Source: Rhodoplanes sp046000175 (GTDB lineage Bacteria > Pseudomonadota > Alphaproteobacteria > Rhizobiales > Xanthobacteraceae). From it: a DNA stretch of 64,000 nt. Below are positions 26,876-34,252 of the stretch, piece after piece. Every line of letters begins with the position of its first letter. Positions within the stretch are counted from its first letter, which is position 1. The position numbers and the translations under genes were made by a program. A model generated the notes under the pieces. The model ran no database searches and was not told the DNA's origin. It was given only the letters and a program-made list of their open reading frames with translations. Where the stretch lies: NCBI RefSeq assembly GCF_046000175.1, contig NZ_JBEOMB010000011.1, positions 55,755-119,754 on the forward strand, read 5' to 3'.

Positions 26876-27160
26876 GTGAGCGCTGCCAGTTACAAAGCAC
26901 GCCCCGCCGCTGCCGGTGTCGGCCTCGACGCCGCGATCGACCGCATGTGCAAGAGCATGGGGCTTACCCCCCTGGAGCCGACCGCCGTCAGCGCCGACCC
27001 TGCCGCGCGCCTCGACGCCGCGATCGACCGGCGGATTGCACGCGCGGCGCCGCCGGTTTCGGTCGCACACAACCCGGCGCCGCCGGTCGGCAGCGATGCG
27101 GGCGGTGGCCTCGCCGCCGCCGTCGATCGGCTCGTCCGGTCCGGCTACCGGCCGAGCTGA
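26876..27160 (+). CDS. Small repeat-containing hypothetical protein (94 aa)
   Basis: A 94-residue protein starting with GTG after a strong AGGAGG site. It contains three copies of a short amphipathic motif: LDAAIDRM, LDAAIDRR and LAAAVDRL, spaced by disordered linkers. No family is recognised. Multi-motif peptides of this kind may bind a coat, scaffold or DNA partner repeatedly. It stands just before two strong hairpins and the capsid-decoration gene. Confidence 0.65.
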   Translation: MSAASYKARPAAAGVGLDAAIDRMCKSMGLTPLEPTAVSADPAARLDAAIDRRIARAAPPVSVAHNPAPPVGSDAGGGLAAAVDRLVRSGYRPS

Positions 27161-27202
27161 TCAGATCGCGCGGGCCGGGCGGCCCTCCGGCTCGCGCGCG
27201 CG

Positions 27203-27273
27203 GATGGCGTCGGCGTTCCTTTCCGCCGACGCCATCAGGCCCGGGCTCGCCGTGAGGACGGGCGAGCCCGGGC
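27203..27273 (+). terminator. Two adjacent perfect 13-bp hairpins
   Basis: Hairpin one pairs 27203-27215 with 27224-27236 (8-nt loop). Hairpin two pairs 27239-27251 with 27261-27273 (9-nt loop). Both stems are perfect and GC-rich. No T-run follows, but the tandem arrangement between two genes suggests transcription attenuation or RNA protection upstream of the structural genes. Confidence 0.6.
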
Positions 27274-27318
27274 ATCGCCTCAGCAGGCAGCAAGTTCAAA
27301 CATCGCTAGGATATGATC

Positions 27319-28011
27319 ATGTCCCTCTTCACCATGACCGCCCACGAGCCAAAGACGCTGACGCACGTGTTCGCCGGCGGAGATCAGACATTCTGCTTTG
27401 AGCAAGAGACCCTCGCGGCCGGCTCCGGCAGCGACAACGTCGTCGACGTCGGCACCGTCCTCGGGCGCATCACCCGTGGCGCCGTCACGGTCGGCAACGG
27501 CGGCTTCGTGGGTACCGGCAACGGCACGCTGACCAAGGCGAACCCCGCCGCGTCGGCCGACGCACAGGCCGGCGACTATAAGATCGTCTGCGTCGAGAAG
27601 ACCACCGACTCCGGCCTGTTCGCTGTTCGGCGTCCGGACGGCACCATTGACGGCTACGCAGTCCCCGGCACTCCCTATACAGGTCAAGTGAAGTTCAGCC
27701 TGGCGGATGGCGCGACCGATTTCGCCCAGGGCGACACCTTCACGCTGCCAGTCACGGTCGCGGCCGGCTCCACCAAGATCGTGCCGCTCAACCTCTCGGC
27801 AACGGATGGCAGCCAGATCGTCGCCGGTGTCAGCCTGCAGAAGAAGGTCGCGACGGACGGCGGCGCCGACCTTCCGCTCCTCGCGCTGGTCCGCGGTCCG
27901 TCGATCGCGCGCGAGCAGGGCCTCGTCTGGCCGGTCGGCGCGACCGACGACCAGAAGGCCGCCGGCCTCGCCCAGCTGAACAAGCTCGGCATCATAGTCC
28001 GGGCGAGCTGA
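27319..28011 (+). CDS. Lambda-D-type phage head decoration protein (230 aa)
   Basis: Matches the head decoration protein D family (HDPD type), trimers that clamp the outside of expanded capsids. Recognisable segments are GNGTLTKANPAASADAQAGDYKIVCVEK, SGLFAVRRPDGT and QVKFSLADGATDFAQGDTFTLPV. An additional N-terminal ~45 residues and a C-terminal ~85 residues extend the ~110-residue D core, as in several siphophages. AGGA at good distance favours ATG 27319 over 27313. Finding it without a capsid gene is unusual: it could stabilise or alter the capsids of a helper phage. Confidence 0.83.
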   Translation: MSLFTMTAHEPKTLTHVFAGGDQTFCFEQETLAAGSGSDNVVDVGTVLGRITRGAVTVGNGGFVGTGNGTLTKANPAASADAQAGDYKIVCVEKTTDSGLFAVRRPDGTIDGYAVPGTPYTGQVKFSLADGATDFAQGDTFTLPVTVAAGSTKIVPLNLSATDGSQIVAGVSLQKKVATDGGADLPLLALVRGPSIAREQGLVWPVGATDDQKAAGLAQLNKLGIIVRAS

Positions 28012-28056
28012 GCACAGAGTATCGGGCATCCGAGATCCTTGCGGGTGCCCGGCGGA

Positions 28057-28122
28057 CGGCGGCGCTGTTTGCCTTTCCGGCGCCGCCGGGCGGCCCGGGC
28101 TTGTTGCAGCAAGCCCGGGCCG
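28057..28122 (+). terminator. Two adjacent GC-rich hairpins between decoration and terminase-like genes
   Basis: The first stem pairs 28057-28065 with 28080-28088. The second, 13 bp and perfect, pairs 28091-28103 (CGGCCCGGGCTTG) with 28110-28122 around the loop TTGCAG. Like the pair at 27203, it lies in an intergenic gap and may separate transcription units. Confidence 0.6.
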
Positions 28123-28208
28123 CGACCGCCCGCGGGTCCTTCCCCCCTCCCGGACCGCCGCGCGGCGGCGGCAGCCCGGCCTTTCGGTAGCTTGACAGGG
28201 AAAATTCT

Positions 28209-28904
28209 GTGTCAACGGCGACGATCAACGGTCAACGCGACGACAACGGCAACGCCGATCGTGGCTTGTGGTTGTCTGTCTCCGAGATCGCGCGGCGGCG
28301 CGGCGTCGACAAGGCTGCCGTGTCGCGCCGTGTCGCGCGGCTTGTCCGGGACGGGGCGCTATCGACGAAACAGGGGCCTCGCGGCACTAAGCTCGTGAAC
28401 CTCGCCAGCTTCGACTTCGTGACGCGCGAGACGACCAACTTCGACAAGGTGATCGGCGCCGAGACCAAGCGCCTGCTCGCCGAGCCCGAGGCGACCGGCG
28501 ACACGACCGCCGCGGCGCCGGCCGCGGACAGCGGCGAGGCCGGGAGACTGCGCACCGCGAAGGCGGACCGCGAGGTCTACGAGGCGGAGCTCGCCAAGCT
28601 CGCCCTCGCCGAGAAGCGCAAGCTCGTGCTGCCGATCGCCGGGAAGCACGGCGTCGAAGAAGCAATGATCCGGGTCGCGCAGAAGATCGTCGCCACCATC
28701 GACCGCCTGCCGGCCCGAGCCGGCGACGTGACCGCCGCGGCGACCCGAGAGGGCGAGTTCGGAGTGCGGAAGATGCTGAAGGAACTTGCGCGCCAGATGC
28801 GCGAGACGGTCGGCCGCGAGATGCGCTTGCTGCAGGCCGAGGGCCGCACCGCCGAGGTGGCTGGCCTGGTCGAAAACGAGATCGAGGATGGAGAAAACGC
28901 ATGA
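28209..28904 (+). CDS. Small terminase subunit candidate, Nu1-like, with N-terminal HTH (231 aa)
   Basis: Residues 20-75 form a winged HTH (LSVSEIARRRGVDKAAVSRRVARLVRDGAL). The C-terminal part (RLRTAKADREVYEAELAKLALAEKRKLVLP, then helices ending in LARQMRETVGREM) has the layout of Nu1-type small terminase subunits, which select packaging DNA. Similar alphaproteobacterial phage proteins are often auto-labelled MarR regulators. No large subunit follows. In PICI-type satellites a solitary TerS redirects the helper's terminase, which is an attractive but unproven reading here. Start GTG with AGGGAAA upstream; the stop overlaps the next ATG. Confidence 0.68.
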   Translation: MSTATINGQRDDNGNADRGLWLSVSEIARRRGVDKAAVSRRVARLVRDGALSTKQGPRGTKLVNLASFDFVTRETTNFDKVIGAETKRLLAEPEATGDTTAAAPAADSGEAGRLRTAKADREVYEAELAKLALAEKRKLVLPIAGKHGVEEAMIRVAQKIVATIDRLPARAGDVTAAATREGEFGVRKMLKELARQMRETVGREMRLLQAEGRTAEVAGLVENEIEDGENA

Positions 28905-29965
28905 ACATCGACCGCGCGGTCCTCGACCGCCTTCCGCCGACCGCCCGTGCCCGCGTGCGCCAGATGCAAACGCAAGTCGAGGCCGCGCGCGACATCCTGA
29001 TCGGCGCGACCAATCAGCTCGGCGAGCTGCAGCATCGGCGCCGGAAGCTCGGCGAGCAGCGGGCCGCGCTCGAGCACGGCGTCGGCCTTGGCAAGCACAC
29101 CCGCGCGAGCCCGATCCCGACCGACGACGCCGGGCCGCTTCGAGTTCGCACCGGCCCGGCGTACAGCCCGCCCACGTCGGGCGAGATCGCGGCCGCTCTC
29201 GCGCCGGTGGACGCCGAGCTGTCGCGGGTTGTCGAGGACATTGCGCGCGTCGAGGGGCGCGCCGAGCTGGCGCGAGCGTCGGCGACGCGCGTCCGCGGTC
29301 TTCTGGGGGCGATCGAGCGATGGGTCGCGGGGGTGCCGGCGGATAAAGAACTATCGGAGCACCGGGGTGGTGGCAGCCTTGCGACGTCGCCCACGAGAGC
29401 GCGCGAGGTGACCGCCGAGCTGATCGAGACGAAACGGCGGCGCGTTCGGGAGCTGCTCGCCGATCTTCGCCAGATCGACGCCGCCCCCTATCTTTCGGCC
29501 AACGTGAAGGCGCGCTGGCGTGCGCAGCTCGACCAGCTCGCCGAGCGCGGCCGGCCGAACGTCTTTCCGTCCGTCGAGCGAGGTGAGCCGATCGAGTTCC
29601 CGGAGATCGCGGTGTCGAACCACCCGGCTGCCGACAAGATGGTGCCCGACGGCTTTTCGTTCCTCGTGTGGGCGTTTCGTGATCACGTCGCCGCGAAGAT
29701 CGACGCCGAGATCGACGCGAACGCCGACGACGCGGCGGCGCTAAGCGACCAAGCGCGACGTGAGAAGTTCCGGGAGGTTCTCGGCGATCTGCTCGCTGCC
29801 GAGCGTGAGGAGGAGACCCTCGTCGCGGCGGCCAAGTTCGACGTCGACCGCCGGCCCGATGCCGACCCGCGCGCCGTGCTCGGCCTCGCCAGCGATCTTC
29901 CGCCGCCGCGGCGTGATCTCTTCCATAAATCGCTCGCCTACGACGTTTCTGATCAGGAGGCCTGA
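28901..29965 (+). CDS. Hypothetical coiled-coil protein of the packaging/structural block (354 aa)
   Basis: Translation is coupled to the terminase-like gene (ATGA). The first ~65 residues and residues ~90-135 are predicted coiled coils (RVRQMQTQVEAARDILIGATNQLGELQHRRRKL; VDAELSRVVEDIARVEGRAELARA). The C-terminal half contains helical segments (FVWAFRDHVAAKIDAEID-like). It occupies the place where a large terminase or portal gene would be, but shows no Walker box, no nuclease motif and no portal-like sequence. Function unknown; a scaffold or adaptor role can only be guessed. Confidence 0.65.
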   Translation: MNIDRAVLDRLPPTARARVRQMQTQVEAARDILIGATNQLGELQHRRRKLGEQRAALEHGVGLGKHTRASPIPTDDAGPLRVRTGPAYSPPTSGEIAAALAPVDAELSRVVEDIARVEGRAELARASATRVRGLLGAIERWVAGVPADKELSEHRGGGSLATSPTRAREVTAELIETKRRRVRELLADLRQIDAAPYLSANVKARWRAQLDQLAERGRPNVFPSVERGEPIEFPEIAVSNHPAADKMVPDGFSFLVWAFRDHVAAKIDAEIDANADDAAALSDQARREKFREVLGDLLAAEREEETLVAAAKFDVDRRPDADPRAVLGLASDLPPPRRDLFHKSLAYDVSDQEA

Positions 29966-29966
29966 C

Positions 29967-31916
29967 ATGGGCTCGGCCGAGGGCGTTCTCCGCATCCGCC
30001 TCGTCGACGGCGTCTCCGGCCCGGCTCGCAACGCGGCCGGTGCGCTGAAGGGGCTCGATCGCCAGGCGAAGGCGATGAACGGCACCCGCAATCTCGGGCG
30101 CATGAATCTGCTCGCGCATGGCGGTGCCGCGCCTGGGGCCGGCGGTCTGCTCGCCGCCGGCGGCACCCGGGCGCTGCTCGGCCTCGGGGCCGGCTACATG
30201 GCCGCGCGCACGGCCGGAAAGGGCTACAAGGACTTCGCCGACCTCGATCGCTCTTGGACACGCCTCGGCATCACGGCCGAGGCGACGGCGAAGCAGCTGG
30301 CCGAGGCGCGCGCCACGCTGAACGGGCTCGCCTCTGAATTCGGAGTCGGGCAGAAGGCCGCGTTCGGCGGGTTGGAAGCGCTCGTCACTCAGGGCTTTTC
30401 GCTGCCGGAGGCGCTCGCGCAGATGCGGTCCATACTGATCGCTGCGCAAGCGTCCGGCGCCGAGGTGTCCGACATTTCCAAGACATCCGGCGCCCTCGCG
30501 ATGAACCTCAAAGTCGGCGCCGGCGAGATGGAGAAGGCATTCGACATGCTGGCGTTCGCCGGCAAGAAGGGGCAGTTCGAACTGAAGGACATGGCGCAGT
30601 ACATGCCCCAACTCGCTGCGGGGTGGACCAACATCGGCCAGAAGGGCGTCGACAGCCTCGCCGACCTCGCGGCCGGACTGCAGATCATCCGAAAGCAGAC
30701 CGGCACGTCCGAGAATGCGTTCAACGGCATGCGTGATCTGCTCGCAAAAATTTATTCGAAGGACGTGCAGAAAAATTTCGAAAAAGCCGGCGTCGACCTC
30801 GAAGAGGGCCTTAAGAAGGGCCGTCGCGAGGGGCGGTCGGTTCTCGACGTGATCGCGGAGCTGACCGAGAAGGTGACCAAGGGCGACCTCTCGCAGCTTC
30901 CGAAATTCTTCGGCGAGATCGACAGCCGGAACGCGATCTCGGCGCTCATCAATCTGAAACGTGAATTTCAGGCGCTCCGGGCCGAGATCAGGTCGACGTC
31001 AGCCGGCACGACGATGAACGACGTCAAGCGCGTCACCAACGATGCGGCCGCGGGTGTTCAGCGCCTCAGCGACTCGTGGAGCAACTTCACGGCCGCAGCG
31101 GGTTCGCTCGGATGGTCGGCTGGTGTCGGCAGTGTCCTCGACGAACTGACAAAGTCGTTCAACGGTCTCGGCACGACCGTTGATATGGTGGGCACGAAGC
31201 TTAAGAGCCTTCGCGGCGAGGCGCCGGACGCTCTTGACGAAAGCAAGGACGCGCCGAAGACGGTCGACGAGCTGAAGCGGCGGCTGACCCGAACCAAGTA
31301 TGCCGACGAGTTGCGCCAGGCGAAGGCACAGCTTCTGATCGCCGAGCGGGATCTGGACGTGGCGCGTGCGACGCACGCCAAGCGCCCCGGCCTCGGCCGC
31401 GATCCCGGCGACGCGAGCCGGCGCGTCGACGCGCTCCGGGAGCGCATCAAGACGCTCAAAGACGAAGTCGAGGCGCGGAAGCCGCCCGCTGCCGCGCTGC
31501 CCGTGAAGAAGCCGAAGACCTTCCGGGACGTCTACCCCACACTGCTCGGGCCGCGGCAAGACGTTGCGCCGGCGACGCCGATCGCGCCGGGATCGGCAAC
31601 CACACCAGCGCGGGCGGTTCCTGCGGGCGTGTGGCCGGCGACGCCGATCGCGCCGCGCGCCGAGACCGGGGCGATCGAGGCCGTGACGGCGAAGGCCGGC
31701 GAGGCGAAGCGCGCCGTGCAGGAGCTGGGGGCCGCGCGTGCGGCTCCGCAGGTCGATGTCGCGCCGCTGCGCCAGGCGCTCGCGACCGCCGAGCAGCTCG
31801 CCGCGACGCTCTCGCGCATCAACGGGATGAAGGTCTCGCCGGCGATCAGCATTCCGGGCGGCATCGGCGCCGGCAGCGAAGTGCGGCGTCAGACGGCCGT
31901 GCAGGGGATTCCGTGA
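29967..31916 (+). CDS. Phage tail tape-measure protein (649 aa)
   Basis: Length-determining core of a long phage tail. Residues 1-60 (GVLRIRLVDGVSGPARNAAGALKGLDRQ) and the TP901-type core (about 85-330) match tape-measure proteins, with LAEARATLNGLASEFGVGQKAAFGGLEALVTQGFS and NAFNGMRDLLAKIYSKDVQKNFEKAGVDL as typical segments. A hydrophobic segment lies near 50-75 and coiled coils near 430-500; the C-terminal third is Pro/Ala-rich. At ~1.5 angstrom per residue it would specify a tail of roughly 100 nm if used. An AGGAGG site precedes ATG. No tail tube, chaperone or tip genes accompany it. Confidence 0.85.
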   Translation: MGSAEGVLRIRLVDGVSGPARNAAGALKGLDRQAKAMNGTRNLGRMNLLAHGGAAPGAGGLLAAGGTRALLGLGAGYMAARTAGKGYKDFADLDRSWTRLGITAEATAKQLAEARATLNGLASEFGVGQKAAFGGLEALVTQGFSLPEALAQMRSILIAAQASGAEVSDISKTSGALAMNLKVGAGEMEKAFDMLAFAGKKGQFELKDMAQYMPQLAAGWTNIGQKGVDSLADLAAGLQIIRKQTGTSENAFNGMRDLLAKIYSKDVQKNFEKAGVDLEEGLKKGRREGRSVLDVIAELTEKVTKGDLSQLPKFFGEIDSRNAISALINLKREFQALRAEIRSTSAGTTMNDVKRVTNDAAAGVQRLSDSWSNFTAAAGSLGWSAGVGSVLDELTKSFNGLGTTVDMVGTKLKSLRGEAPDALDESKDAPKTVDELKRRLTRTKYADELRQAKAQLLIAERDLDVARATHAKRPGLGRDPGDASRRVDALRERIKTLKDEVEARKPPAAALPVKKPKTFRDVYPTLLGPRQDVAPATPIAPGSATTPARAVPAGVWPATPIAPRAETGAIEAVTAKAGEAKRAVQELGAARAAPQVDVAPLRQALATAEQLAATLSRINGMKVSPAISIPGGIGAGSEVRRQTAVQGIP

Positions 31917-32254
31917 TGGATGCTAACCCGACCGCAGCGGCGCCGGTGGCTGACCAGGCCGGCTGCGAGTGGCGAGACCGCGTCGCCTATCTCTCGGCCA
32001 GTGAGAACCGCGCCGGGCTGATCGAGTTGCTTGGCACGATGGCGACCGCGCTCGACGAGGCGCTCTCGCGCTCTGCCGCGATCGCCGCCGAGCTGATCAC
32101 GACCCGCGCCGCGCTCGACACGCTCGTTGCGACCGTTGAGCAGGCGACCCGCGACGCCAGGCGCCTGTCCGACGAGACGGCGCGGATCAGGCTAACGAAC
32201 GCGATCACGCACGCCGTGCGCGATGCACGCGCGGCCGTCGGGCCGTCGGCCTGA
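31916..32254 (+). CDS. Hypothetical helical protein after the tape measure (112 aa)
   Basis: The start overlaps the tape-measure stop (TGATG), so it is translated with it. The protein is almost entirely helical with heptad-like spacing (LIELLGTMATALDEALSRSAAIAAELITTRAALDTLVATVEQ). Small helical proteins next to tape measures may be chaperones or minor tail proteins, but no family is recognised. A strong UUCG-loop hairpin follows about 40 bp downstream. Confidence 0.7.
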   Translation: MDANPTAAAPVADQAGCEWRDRVAYLSASENRAGLIELLGTMATALDEALSRSAAIAAELITTRAALDTLVATVEQATRDARRLSDETARIRLTNAITHAVRDARAAVGPSA

Positions 32255-32293
32255 CAGAGGTCGCTCCGACCGCGGATGGACCGGCGGAGCAAC

Positions 32294-32323
32294 GTCGGCC
32301 GGCGCCTTCGGGTGCCGGCCGAC
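32294..32323 (+). terminator. Hairpin with TTCG loop after the structural block
   Basis: A 13-bp stem (one G-U pair) pairs GTCGGCCGGCGCC at 32294-32306 with 32311-32323 around the stable tetraloop TTCG, followed by CGTTTCC. Probable terminator of the plus-strand structural operon. Confidence 0.65.
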
Positions 32324-32437
32324 CGTTTCCGTCGAGCTACTCCTGATCGAGCCAGTTCTTTCCGTGTTGCCCTAAGGAAATGCGCCGCACTTGGGAAAGG
32401 ACGGTACGCACTCTCCCTAGAAACGAAAAGTGAAAAC

Positions 32438-32602
32438 CTACTGGATTAACTTCCGAATTGCGTCTTCATTCTGGTTGAAGATGTAACGAACCCGGCAAGT
32501 CGGTAGATTAGCTTTTTCCAGTGCCTTCATTATAGCGAAGGCAAGATTTAGAACCTGCATTCTGGGATAGGTCCGCATGGTCACTCTCGCTGCAAACATA
32601 AC
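32438..32602 (-). CDS. Possible small protein in an AT-richer patch (54 aa)
   Basis: A minus-strand frame encoding MFAARVTMRTYPRMQVLNLA, a helical stretch and a terminal DAIRKLIQ. The composition is protein-like and the DNA is clearly more AT-rich than its neighbours, but there is no convincing ribosome binding site. On the opposite strand a 33-codon frame starting at 32635 does have AAGGAG. Either could be real; neither resembles anything I recognise. Confidence 0.3.
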   Translation of the reverse strand, partial: VMFAARVTMRTYPRMQVLNLAFAIMKALEKANLPTCRVRYIFNQNEDAIRKLIQ

Positions 32603-32634
32603 CAATAAAGGATACAGTATAAGGAGCGCCTTAT

Positions 32635-32736
32635 ATGGAGCTGTGGCAGGATCGGTCAAGGGCCGGGCGCGTTTTTCAGTCGACCGCAATGAACAACAGG
32701 ACGCGACGGCCGGTCCGGGGAATTTCCCCGGAGTGA
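32635..32736 (+). CDS. Possible 33-aa peptide with good ribosome binding site
   Basis: ATG at 32635 is preceded by AAGGAG at suitable distance. The frame encodes an arginine-rich peptide beginning MELWQDRSRAGRVFQ and stops inside the second copy of the 19-bp palindrome. The SD overlaps an inverted repeat (TATAAGG/CCTTATA, 32618-32635), which may regulate it. Length and composition give little support, so this is a low-confidence call. Confidence 0.25.
   Translation: MELWQDRSRAGRVFQSTAMNNRTRRPVRGISPE
32714..32732. repeat. 19-bp palindrome, copy 2 of the element-specific repeat
   Basis: TCCGGGGAATTTCCCCGGA, identical to the core of the 27-bp palindrome at 26337-26363. It lies in the poorly coding region between the structural operon and the XRE regulator. 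Confidence 0.75.
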
Positions 32737-32875
32737 TCGTTGCATCTGACGACCTGGCGGCGGCCGCGGTGGAGCTCGCCGAACTCTTCGGCATCCTCCT
32801 CGGGAGGAAGGCGATGTGGGTGGGAGGTACGACAATCGCCCTACGGGCGAGCCGAGGGCGGGCGCGCGGCGGGCG

Positions 32876-33103
32876 CTATAGGCGCGCCCGGAGCCGCACG
32901 CCCGGCCCGCGGCCGTCGATGAAGTCGACGCCGGCCGCTTCGAGCGCGGCCCGCAGCGCCTGCAACGTGGCGGCGCGCGGTTCTCGCGCGCCCCGCTCGA
33001 AGTCGACGACGGTCCGGATCGCCACCGCCGACGCCGCGGCAAGGTCGTCTCGCGACCACTCGATCAAGGCGCGGGCTGCTCGGCATTGGGCGGCTGTCAG
33101 CAT
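32876..33103 (-). CDS. XRE-family HTH transcriptional regulator (75 aa)
   Basis: A minimal cro/C1-type repressor: LTAAQCRAARALIEWSRDDLAAASAVAIRTVVDFERGAREP is a complete five-helix HTH, followed by TLQALRAALEAAGVDF, the usual tail of this XRE subgroup. It is transcribed leftward, divergent from the 254-residue gene, with the repeated motif GTTGCATGWWTTATG in between. It probably represses one or both promoters and so controls the element's quiescent state. There is no dimerisation or autocleavage domain, so relief must come from another signal, for example a helper-phage protein. Confidence 0.88.
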   Translation of the reverse strand: MLTAAQCRAARALIEWSRDDLAAASAVAIRTVVDFERGAREPRAATLQALRAALEAAGVDFIDGRGPGVRLRARL

Positions 33104-33110
33104 GGTCTAA

Positions 33111-33159
33111 GTTGCATGTTTTATGTTGACTGCGTCTCGGTAATGTTGCATGAATTATG
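33111..33159. promoter_or_regulatory. Repeated operator between divergent XRE gene and the 254-aa gene
   Basis: Two copies of GTTGCATGWWTTATG: 33111-33125 (GTTGCATGTTTTATG) and 33145-33159 (GTTGCATGAATTATG). The second contains the inverted repeat GCAT-N5-ATGC. Starts are 34 bp apart, about three helical turns, so two repressor dimers could bind the same face of the DNA. AT-rich and placed in the divergent promoter region. Confidence 0.75.
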
Positions 33160-33188
33160 CGTACACTCAACGCTCACGGAGCACGGAG

Positions 33189-33953
33189 ATGCCGAAATTG
33201 ACCACTTCGGCTGCGGGCGGAGCTATGCCTGCAGCTCGGGCAGCGACCACCTCGGAAGCTTCCTCCAGCGGCGGCGCGGTCGCGCTCGCCGTCGACCCAA
33301 CTGACGACAGGCTGATAGAGTTGGGAGCCGAGCTGTGGCGTCGCAGCTACGCCGTGATGGAGGCCACTTCCGACGACGAGCACGACGCGGCGTTGGAACG
33401 GGTCAGTGAGATCACGGCCGCGATTCGGGCGATTCCGCCCCGCGACATTCCCGGTCTGCTCGTGTGGCTGCGCGCGACCGCGGCCGAGCTGCAGCTGCTC
33501 ATCGGCATCGAAGGACCGGTCGGCCCCATGAACTGGCCGCAAAAGGTGTTTCGTCATCTCGTCGATGCGGTCGCGGCGATGGGAGCTGTCACGCGGCCCG
33601 AGAACGATCCTCTAGGCATTCTCGACACCGACTCGGAGACCGACGAGACGGCGCGCCGGGAGGCCGAGATCGAGGTGCGCCGGGAGAGGCTGGCCCGCGG
33701 CGAGGTGACACCCTTTGATGTCGCATGCAGGATGGAAGACGACGTCACCTGCGTTTCGGATTTCGCGACCGTGTTGGCGATGATGGCCTCCGGGAACGAC
33801 TTGGAGGGGGACGTGGTCGCCGCCTTCGATCGTGTCGCTCGTGCGCTGAAGTCGACGAGCGAGCGGCTCCAGGAGGCGCGCGGCGAGCTGTTCCGCATGC
33901 TGAGCCCTTACGCGACCCGGGAGCAGGTCGCCGAGGTGGGCGACGCGGGCTGA
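33189..33953 (+). CDS. Hypothetical protein divergent from the XRE repressor (254 aa)
   Basis: Unknown soluble protein near the right end of the element. After a Ser/Ala-rich N-terminus (~30 residues) it is helical and acidic (DRLIELGAELWRRSYAVMEATSDDEHDAALERVSEITAAIRAIPPRDIPGLL has the look of a helical bundle; split here across positions ~40-90). An acidic ETDETARREAEIEVRRERLARGE segment follows. The position next to the repressor switch, followed by a strong terminator and attR, is where satellites often keep an interference or moron gene. ATG 33189 has GGAG upstream; 33150 is an alternative start. Confidence 0.72.
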   Translation: MPKLTTSAAGGAMPAARAATTSEASSSGGAVALAVDPTDDRLIELGAELWRRSYAVMEATSDDEHDAALERVSEITAAIRAIPPRDIPGLLVWLRATAAELQLLIGIEGPVGPMNWPQKVFRHLVDAVAAMGAVTRPENDPLGILDTDSETDETARREAEIEVRRERLARGEVTPFDVACRMEDDVTCVSDFATVLAMMASGNDLEGDVVAAFDRVARALKSTSERLQEARGELFRMLSPYATREQVAEVGDAG

Positions 33954-33980
33954 CCACCTCGCCGGCCGTGCCGGACGCAG

Positions 33981-34009
33981 AAAGGGCCGCCCTCCGGGGC
34001 GGCCCTTTT
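33981..34009 (+). terminator. Rho-independent terminator near the right end of the element
   Basis: AAAGGGCCGCC pairs with GGCGGCCCTTT around a short CTCCGG-type loop and runs directly into four T residues. It terminates the 254-aa gene and insulates attR. Confidence 0.85.
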
Positions 34010-34252
34010 CGTTCGGGGCCTCGCCCCGGCCGTTAAGGCCGAGGCGAGTGCAGACTCGATGGTCGGCGGGACCAGTTGAAATCTGCGTCGCGCAACCAGT
34101 TCGGGTGATTCGGTTCTCGGCGGCCCGCACCCGCGTCAGTACGCTCGACTGACGCGCACTGTTGTCCACCACCGTCATTCTCGACGGATAATAGACAGAT
34201 CGTCCGGCCGCAAATCGGCCGGATCGCAACGTCTTGTAATTTAACGGAAAAT

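Noticed and set aside
32577..33110. 177-codon plus-strand frame in the element
   Set aside because: Its second half is antisense to the XRE regulator and no ribosome binding site is present. The first part (up to about 32830) has a protein-like stretch, but not enough to call a gene.
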